Assembly: GCA_018399285.1 (NCBI GenBank)
Contig: JAGYOW010000004.1
Location: 1-64,000 of the forward strand
Length of the DNA stretch: 64,000 nucleotides
DNA from: Desulfotignum sp.
GTDB lineage: Bacteria; Desulfobacterota; Desulfobacteria; Desulfobacterales; Desulfobacteraceae
Direction of reading: 5' to 3'
A model generated the notes under the pieces. That model was given only the letters and a program-made list of their open reading frames with translations, ran no database searches and had not been told where the DNA came from. This document shows positions 58,788 to 64,000 of the stretch, in pieces. The translations under genes were made by a program, and so were the position numbers. How positions within the stretch are numbered: position 1 is the first letter of the stretch; every line of letters starts with the position of its first letter.

Positions 58788-59396
58788 GTGAACACAGATG
58801 CGCGTGCAGATAGGATCCGGGATGAAAAAGACCTGGTGGAACAGCTCAGGCAAGGCCGGAAACATGCTTTTGATGTTCTGGTGGCCCGGTTTCAGAAACC
58901 TTTGCTCAAGGTGGCTTACGGCATCACCCTGGATGTGGAGGAGAGCCGGGAAATTGTTCAGGATGTGTTCACCACGGTATTTCGTCAGATCCACTCATTC
59001 AGGCAGGATGCCCTGCTTTACACATGGCTGAGAAAAATCACGGTCAACCATTGCCTCAACTGGAAGCGCAAATGGAAACGGCGGTTCAGGTGGCACCATG
59101 ACCCCATCACCGCTGAAAATGAGAACACCGTTTCAGGAAAAGACACGCCTTTGGATACACCGGAAACACTGATACAGAAAAAACAGTTCAGGGACCGGCT
59201 CATGGAAGCGGTCAGGCACCTTCCGGAAAAAACACGGGTGGTCTTTGTGCTGTATGCCCTGGAAGGCCTTACATACGAGGAGATTGCCGATTTTCTCCAT
59301 ATCCGGAAAGGCACGGTGGCCTCACGGCTGTATCACGCCCGAAAACAGGTGGCCCGGGTGCTGGACCCGGAAAAACCCCAGGAGACCCCGGTATGA
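58788..59396 (+). CDS. ECF-type RNA polymerase sigma factor (RpoE-like)
   Basis: GTG start at 58788. Sigma-70 region 2: RQGRKHAFDVLVARFQKPLL, EIVQDVFTTVFRQI and the aromatic YTWLRKITVNHCLNW. Region 4: HLPEKTRVVFVLYALEGLTY, EEIADFLHIRKGTVASRLYH (HTH). 202 residues. Controls envelope or extracytoplasmic stress genes. Overlaps the anti-sigma gene by 4 bases (ATGA), the usual coupling. Confidence 0.93.
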   Translation: MNTDARADRIRDEKDLVEQLRQGRKHAFDVLVARFQKPLLKVAYGITLDVEESREIVQDVFTTVFRQIHSFRQDALLYTWLRKITVNHCLNWKRKWKRRFRWHHDPITAENENTVSGKDTPLDTPETLIQKKQFRDRLMEAVRHLPEKTRVVFVLYALEGLTYEEIADFLHIRKGTVASRLYHARKQVARVLDPEKPQETPV

Positions 59397-59863
59397 CAGA
59401 CACATGCGGTAAATATACAGAAAAACAGATCAGCCGGTACGTGGACGGCGATCTTTCCCGGCATCAGATCCGGCGGATCCGGCAGCACCTGGATACCTGT
59501 CCGGACTGCCGTCATCTGGCCGCGCAGTTTCAGGATGTCACCCGAACGTTCAATGAACTGACTGAACTGCCCGGGGTCTCCATTGACCCGGCCCGGGTGC
59601 ACGAAAAATTGGAACAACCGGCTGAAAAACCGGTCGCTCTCCGGACTGACCGGTTTTTCCGCCGGCCGGTCCGGCCTTTTCTGGTGGCTGCCGCATCCCT
59701 TGCGGCCCTGTTTGTCATCACTGTGTTTGCCCTGACTAATGACGGCCCGGTAATTGGCGGCCCCAGTGCCATTGTCAAATCCATTGATACCGATTATACT
59801 GCGGTCATGATTTTTGAAACACCCGATACCCATCATACCATTATCTGGTATTCGGAGACCTGA
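59393..59863 (+). CDS. Anti-sigma factor with zinc-binding zf-HC2 domain
   Basis: 156 residues. N-terminal zinc finger ISRYVDGDLSRHQIRRIRQH-LDTCPDC with the H-x3-C-x2-C motif; a single membrane helix near residues 84-104 (FLVAAASLAALFVITVFALT); periplasmic C-terminus. It should hold the sigma factor at the membrane until released. Starts inside the sigma gene's end. Confidence 0.88.
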   Translation: MTDTCGKYTEKQISRYVDGDLSRHQIRRIRQHLDTCPDCRHLAAQFQDVTRTFNELTELPGVSIDPARVHEKLEQPAEKPVALRTDRFFRRPVRPFLVAAASLAALFVITVFALTNDGPVIGGPSAIVKSIDTDYTAVMIFETPDTHHTIIWYSET

Positions 59864-59865
59864 CC

Positions 59866-60345
59866 ATGAATAAAAGAGGCATGATCCCATTTATCAGGTT
59901 GATCCGGTTTCTTGCCATTGCTGCCGGGGTAATCTGGTGCTGCAGCCCGGCACAGACGGCTGCGGCACCAGATCAAGTCAAAACCAATGTCAAGGTGATC
60001 CAGGCATCCACCCGGTCCGAATCCGTTGATCCGTCATTGCGGCGGATCGTTCCGGAACTGGAATCCGTATTCAAATATACCGGGTACACCTTGCTGCAGG
60101 AGCAGACCCTGACACTGGCATTTCAGCAGCCCGGGCGAATCCGCCTGCCGGACCGGCGGACCTTGCAGTTGACTCCCACCGGGAGCCAGGGCGGCAGAAT
60201 CCAGTATGACATCCGGATCCTGAAAAAAAACACGGCTGTGTTTCAAACCCGGATCCTTCTCAAAAACAACCACAGCATGACCATTGGCGGTCCCCGATCC
60301 GGCCATGGGGTGCTGTTGTTTCATATCACCGGTTTCATGCCATAA
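59866..60345 (+). CDS. Secreted protein of the ECF operon, function unknown
   Basis: Signal peptide (LIRFLAIAAGVIWCCSPAQTA), then a compact beta-rich body: TNVKVIQASTRSESVDPSLR, YTGYTLLQEQTLTLAFQQPG, TLQLTPTGSQGGRIQYDIRI and LLFHITGFMP. 159 residues. Similar proteins follow ECF/anti-sigma pairs in other Desulfobacterota, as I recall. It may act in the sigma release cascade or be a regulon member. Confidence 0.65.
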   Translation: MNKRGMIPFIRLIRFLAIAAGVIWCCSPAQTAAAPDQVKTNVKVIQASTRSESVDPSLRRIVPELESVFKYTGYTLLQEQTLTLAFQQPGRIRLPDRRTLQLTPTGSQGGRIQYDIRILKKNTAVFQTRILLKNNHSMTIGGPRSGHGVLLFHITGFMP

Positions 60346-60460
60346 CCATGCGCCGGATCCCTGCGCTCAGTCCGGAATCCGGTGCCCAAAGCGGTTAATT
60401 TAAAAACAATCTTTATTCTTCCCCTTCCCTGTTCCAAACGTGTCACAAATCAAAAAAACC

Positions 60461-60489
60461 TTGACGTGAAATACGAGCTGTTATATTCT
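60461..60489 (+). promoter_or_regulatory. Promoter of the TetR/RND efflux operon
   Basis: TTGACG at 60461-60466, a 17-base spacer, TATTCT at 60484-60489. The TetR operator starts directly after it. Confidence 0.65.
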
Positions 60490-60505
60490 GAATGAATGTT
60501 CATTC
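60490..60505. promoter_or_regulatory. Probable TetR-family operator
   Basis: GAATGAA-TG-TTCATTC, a perfect 7-base inverted repeat just downstream of the -10 box. Its placement allows the repressor to block its own operon. Confidence 0.75.
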
Positions 60506-60528
60506 CTAATACAAGAAGGAGGCAGGCC

Positions 60529-61104
60529 ATGGCAAAACAGGTAAAGCGGGAGGATATTATCCGGGCCGCAATGGACCTGATCGCAGCCCAGGGGTTTCAC
60601 GGGGCACCCATGTCCATGATTGCCGAAAAAGCCGGCGTCGGGGTGGGCACCATCTACCGGTATTTTGAAAACCGGGATGTGCTGATCAAATCGATTTACA
60701 AGGAAATCGAAGAAAGACTGGTGGCCTATCTTACAAAAAAATATCCTTCTGAAGAACCGGTCCGGATCTGTTTTTTTCATATTGCCAAAGGCCTGGTGAC
60801 TTATTTTACCCAGAACCCAATGGATTTCAAGTATTTCGAGCAGTTTCACTACTCTCCTTTTGGTGAAGCCCATCGCCGGAACCGGATTTTCAAATCAGCC
60901 GGACAACCGGATATTTTCATGGAACTCTATGAAAGAGGACTGGCCCAGCAGGTGATTAAAAATCTGCCGCCAACGGTTTTTTTCAACCTGACGTTTGCGC
61001 CGATTGTATGGTCTTTGCGGGATCATATTCTGGGGATGGTGGCAATCGATGACTCTCTGGCAGAATTGCTTGTCACATCCTGCTGGGACAGTGTGAAAAT
61101 ATAA
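60529..61104 (+). CDS. TetR/AcrR-family transcriptional repressor
   Basis: Start at ATG 60529 behind AAGGAGG rather than the earlier in-frame ATG. N-terminal HTH: KREDIIRAAMDLIAAQGFHG, SMIAEKAGVGVGTIYRYFEN. The C-terminal ligand domain is of the TetR_C type. About 191 residues. First gene of the operon with the RND adaptor and pump; it probably represses them until a toxic compound binds. Confidence 0.92.
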   Translation: MAKQVKREDIIRAAMDLIAAQGFHGAPMSMIAEKAGVGVGTIYRYFENRDVLIKSIYKEIEERLVAYLTKKYPSEEPVRICFFHIAKGLVTYFTQNPMDFKYFEQFHYSPFGEAHRRNRIFKSAGQPDIFMELYERGLAQQVIKNLPPTVFFNLTFAPIVWSLRDHILGMVAIDDSLAELLVTSCWDSVKI

Positions 61105-61165
61105 TCTAACAAACCGGCATTCCATCCAAAAAACCGGTTTTGACAACATGACATAAAGGTGCTGC

Positions 61166-62383
61166 ATGCAAAAATGTTCAAAAATCAAATGGATACTCCT
61201 GATTCTGTTCATCTGGGCAGGATTCACATTGACAGGGTGTGATCAGATCACCCGCCGGCTCGACCCGGAAAAGGAAACCAAACCGGAATCAGAAGAAGTC
61301 CGGGCCGTTTCCGTGGTAACGGTGGGCACACAAAAGGTCACGCTGACCACGGAGTTGCCGGGCCGGACCGCACCGTTCCGGATGGCGGAAATCCGGCCCC
61401 AGGTCAACGGCCTGATTTTAAAACGCCTGTTCACCGAAGGGGCCAATGTCACGGCCGGCCAGGTGCTGTACCAGATCGATCCGGCCCCGTTTCAGGCGGC
61501 GCTGGACAATGCCGAAGCCGCCCTTGCCCGGGCCGAAGCCAATCTGGCGGCCACCCGGCTGCGGGCCCGGCGGTATAAGGAACTTCTGGCCGACAATGCT
61601 GTGAGCCGTCAGAATTATGATGATGCCGCAGCCGCCCTCACCCAGGTGGAAGCAGACATTGCCGCCTGGAAAGCCACGGTGAAATCCGCCCGCATCAATC
61701 TGGCATACACCCGCATCACCGCACCCATTTCCGGTCGCATCGGCCGGTCCAATGTCACGGAAGGCGCCATTGTCACCGCGTATCAGCCCTTACCGCTTGC
61801 CGCCATTCAGCAGCTGGACCCTATTTTCGTGGATGTGCCCCAGTCCACCATTGAACGGTTAAGGATGACGGGCAACCGTGACCATGCTGCGGAAAATGAC
61901 CTGAACCAGGTAAAAATCATCATGGAAGACGGCACGGCCTATCCCCAGGACGGGATCCTGCAGTTTTCAGATGTGACCGTGGACCCCACCACAGGATCCG
62001 TCATTATCCGGGCCGTGGTTCCCAATCCGGAAAACAGGCTGCTGCCGGGCATGTTTGTCCGGGCACAGATTATGGAAGGCGTGGATGAACACGCTGTTCT
62101 GATTCCGCAGCAGGGAGTTTCCCGGGATGCCAAAGGCAATCCCTTTGCGCTGGTGGTGGATGAAAACAGCCGGGCCGCGTTTCGCGGGCTGGTCCTTGAC
62201 CGTGCCCTTGGCGACCAGTGGCTGGTGTCATCGGGTATCAACCCCGGTGAAAAACTGATTGTCGAAGGACTGCTCATGCTGCGGCCGGGTATGGCAGTGA
62301 GCGCCACCCCGTTTGAACCGATGGATCCCCGGAACCCGCCCGATACGTCATCCCCAAAAGAACATGACAAAGGGGCATTGTAA
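61166..62383 (+). CDS. acrA: RND efflux periplasmic adaptor (AcrA/MexA-like)
   Basis: 405 residues. Lipoprotein-type leader ILLILFIWAGFTLTGCDQ (lipobox TGC). Adaptor domains in order: barrel-sandwich (GRTAPFRMAEIRPQVNGLIL; EGANVTAGQVLYQIDPAPFQ), alpha-helical hairpin (AALDNAEAALARAEANLAAT), and beta-barrel (INLAYTRITAPISGRIGRSN). It bridges the inner-membrane pump to an outer-membrane TolC-like channel, which is not in view. Overlaps the pump start by one base. Confidence 0.95.
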   Translation: MQKCSKIKWILLILFIWAGFTLTGCDQITRRLDPEKETKPESEEVRAVSVVTVGTQKVTLTTELPGRTAPFRMAEIRPQVNGLILKRLFTEGANVTAGQVLYQIDPAPFQAALDNAEAALARAEANLAATRLRARRYKELLADNAVSRQNYDDAAAALTQVEADIAAWKATVKSARINLAYTRITAPISGRIGRSNVTEGAIVTAYQPLPLAAIQQLDPIFVDVPQSTIERLRMTGNRDHAAENDLNQVKIIMEDGTAYPQDGILQFSDVTVDPTTGSVIIRAVVPNPENRLLPGMFVRAQIMEGVDEHAVLIPQQGVSRDAKGNPFALVVDENSRAAFRGLVLDRALGDQWLVSSGINPGEKLIVEGLLMLRPGMAVSATPFEPMDPRNPPDTSSPKEHDKGAL

Positions 62384-64000
62384 TGTTATCCAGATTCTTT
62401 CTCGACCGCCCGGTGTTTGCCTGGGTGATCGCCATTGTCATGATGGCCGCCGGGGTTCTGGCCATTTACAACCTTCCCGTGTCCCAGTACCCCCAGATCG
62501 CCCCCCCGGCCATTGCCATTGATTCCTTTTTTCCCGGAGCATCGGCCGAGACCGTGGAAAATACCGTGACCCAGGTGATCGAACAGAAAATGACCGGACT
62601 GGATAACATGCTGTATCTGTCCGGCACCAGTTCATCCTCAGGTACCTCCCGGGTCGTGCTGACCTTTGCCCCGGGAACAGACCCGGACATCGCCTGGTCC
62701 AAGGTGCAGAACAAACTGCAGCTGGCTTTGGCCAGTCTGCCGGATGTGGTGCAGCGCTCAGGTGTCAAGGTCAGCAAATCCACGGCAAACTGGCTGATCA
62801 TCGTGGGCCTGATATCCGAAGACGGGAGCATGAGCGGCACGGACTTGAGAGACTATGCCCAGTCCAACCTGGAAAAGATCCTGTCCCGGGTCCCCGGGGT
62901 GGGTGAAGTGGAAAATTTCGGGTCCCAGTATGCCATGCGGGTCTGGGTCAATCCGGACCAGCTGACCAATTACAATCTGACCATGGAAGATGTCATTGCC
63001 GCATTAAGATCATACAATGTCGAAGTTTCCGCCGGTCAGCTGGGCGGGGAACCTGCCGTGGAAGGCCAGCGCATGAACGCGGCCATTGTGGTTCAGCACC
63101 TGCTCCAGACCCCGGAAGAGTTTGCCGCCATTCCCATCCGCACCAACCCGGATGGCTCCGTGATTCGAATCAAGGATATCGGGTACACGGAACTGGGAAG
63201 CGAGCGCGAGGATGTGGTGGCGGAATACAACGGCAAACCCACCGCAGCCATGGCCATCCGCCAGGCGGCCGGGGCCAATTCCCTGGCAACGGCCCAGGCT
63301 GTCAAGGACAAACTTGAGGAAATGCGCCCGTATTTCCCTCCCGGCATGAAAGTGATTTACCCCTATGACACCACCCCGTTTACCGAGGTGTCCATCAAAG
63401 GGGTGGCCAAAACCCTGTTTGAAGCGATCCTGCTGGTGGTGCTGGTCATGTACCTGTTCATGGGAACCTTCCGGGCCACGTTGATCCCCACGGTGGCTGT
63501 GCCCGTGGTGCTTTTAGGCACGTTCGGCATCCTGGGGGCGTTCGGGTTTTCCATCAACATGCTCACCATGTTCGGCATGGTGCTGGCTATCGGCCTTCTG
63601 GTGGATGACGCCATTGTGGTGGTGGAAAATGTCGAACGGATCATGACCGAAGAAGGTCTGTCTCCCAGGGAAGCCACTGCCAAGTCCATGGATCAGATCA
63701 CCAGTGCGGTCATCGGTATCGGCCTGGTGCTGTCAGCCGTGTTCGGCCCCATGATCTTTTTTCCCGGTTCCACGGGCGTGATCTACCGCCAGTTTTCCGT
63801 GACCGTGATCTCCTCCATGCTGCTTTCCGTGGTGGTGGCGTTGATTCTGACACCGGTGCTGTGCGCCACGTTTTTAAAACCCATCCCCAAAGGACATGAA
63901 CCTGCAGACGGGGCGGTCCGGATTCTGCGCCCGTTTTTCCGCTGGTTTGACCGGACTTTTTTCCGGCTCCGGGATCTGTATGTCCGGCTGGTGGGCCGGG
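62383..64000 (+). CDS. acrB: RND efflux pump, AcrB/MexB-type (partial, runs off right edge)
   Basis: The first 539 codons of an approximately 1,040-residue HAE1-family pump. Signature: MLSRFFLDRPVFAWVIAIVM, YPQIAPPAIAIDSFFPGASA, ENTVTQVIEQKMTGLDNMLY, and the proton-relay helix IGLLVDDAIVVVENVERIM with the paired Asp residues. A gene start at 62383 follows the stop of acrA (TAATG). Substrates are likely hydrophobic drugs, bile salts or solvents. The remaining part lies outside the window. Confidence 0.95.
   Translation, partial: MLSRFFLDRPVFAWVIAIVMMAAGVLAIYNLPVSQYPQIAPPAIAIDSFFPGASAETVENTVTQVIEQKMTGLDNMLYLSGTSSSSGTSRVVLTFAPGTDPDIAWSKVQNKLQLALASLPDVVQRSGVKVSKSTANWLIIVGLISEDGSMSGTDLRDYAQSNLEKILSRVPGVGEVENFGSQYAMRVWVNPDQLTNYNLTMEDVIAALRSYNVEVSAGQLGGEPAVEGQRMNAAIVVQHLLQTPEEFAAIPIRTNPDGSVIRIKDIGYTELGSEREDVVAEYNGKPTAAMAIRQAAGANSLATAQAVKDKLEEMRPYFPPGMKVIYPYDTTPFTEVSIKGVAKTLFEAILLVVLVMYLFMGTFRATLIPTVAVPVVLLGTFGILGAFGFSINMLTMFGMVLAIGLLVDDAIVVVENVERIMTEEGLSPREATAKSMDQITSAVIGIGLVLSAVFGPMIFFPGSTGVIYRQFSVTVISSMLLSVVVALILTPVLCATFLKPIPKGHEPADGAVRILRPFFRWFDRTFFRLRDLYVRLVGR

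Noticed and set aside
1-64000. CRISPR arrays, insertion sequences, prophage or integrase genes
   Set aside because: No regularly spaced repeats of CRISPR type, no transposase or integrase motifs and no phage structural genes were found on either strand.

Overview
The window is about 64 kb of GC-rich DNA that reads like a chromosome segment of a strictly anaerobic Desulfobacterota bacterium (Desulfobacteraceae-like). That placement is inference from gene content: a tungsten-type aldehyde:ferredoxin oxidoreductase, an FmdE-family protein, HdrD/GlcF-type Fe-S proteins, a TRAP transporter beside GlcDF-like genes, sigma-54 regulators and a bifunctional ATP sulfurylase/APS kinase. No rRNA, prophage, insertion sequence or CRISPR array was seen. 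One tRNA, an initiator tRNA-Met, is present.

Layout. (1) About 1-7,870, minus strand: an exopolysaccharide locus of the kind linked to exosortase A. It holds a TPR protein, a BY-family tyrosine kinase with an internal insertion, a Wzz/GNVR chain-length protein, a Wza-type export protein, an outer-membrane beta-barrel, an Ala/Pro/Glu-rich secreted protein and a CpsB-type tyrosine phosphatase. (2) 7,988-12,794, minus strand: sat-cysC, tRNA-fMet, and an rfaE1-thrH-hom operon. (3) 12,967-15,043, plus strand: purM and tsaD. (4) 15,051-17,853, minus strand: a coupled operon of a DisA_N (diadenylate cyclase-like) protein, a His-rich protein and NagZ. (5) 17,957-22,361, plus strand: an SH3 protein, an acyl-CoA ligase and malic enzyme. 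(6) 22,365-30,151, plus strand: aldehyde oxidoreductase, a class II aldolase-like fusion, a sigma-54 regulator, a NifX-like protein, a ZIP transporter and a histidine kinase. (7) 30,180-36,946: FmdE, a DUF2889-like protein, a HipBA toxin-antitoxin locus with three evenly spaced operators, and an amino-acid ABC transporter without an ATPase gene. (8) 37,161-44,506, plus strand: a CGGC protein, an HdrD-like protein, a TRAP transporter and GlcD/GlcF, a probable hydroxyacid uptake and oxidation operon. (9) 44,537-46,716: an HD-GYP protein and an MFS exporter. (10) 46,780-54,896: an accessory island with two palindromes, an AAA ATPase, an AT-rich unknown region, a restriction/AlbA-like mosaic and an AAA ATPase-DUF4276 pair. 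(11) 55,022-64,000: EamA, two TPM proteins, LemA, an ECF sigma/anti-sigma module and a TetR-controlled RND efflux operon that runs off the right edge.

A dominant property is sequence quality. Stretches with a frameshift roughly every 50-150 bases, in otherwise conserved housekeeping genes and even in the tRNA, alternate sharply with stretches of perfectly open genes. I read most broken genes as consensus errors in poorly covered patches rather than real pseudogenes. For these genes I give the span over which family-like peptides can be followed through frame changes. Every claim about fusion or loss inside such patches is weakened accordingly.
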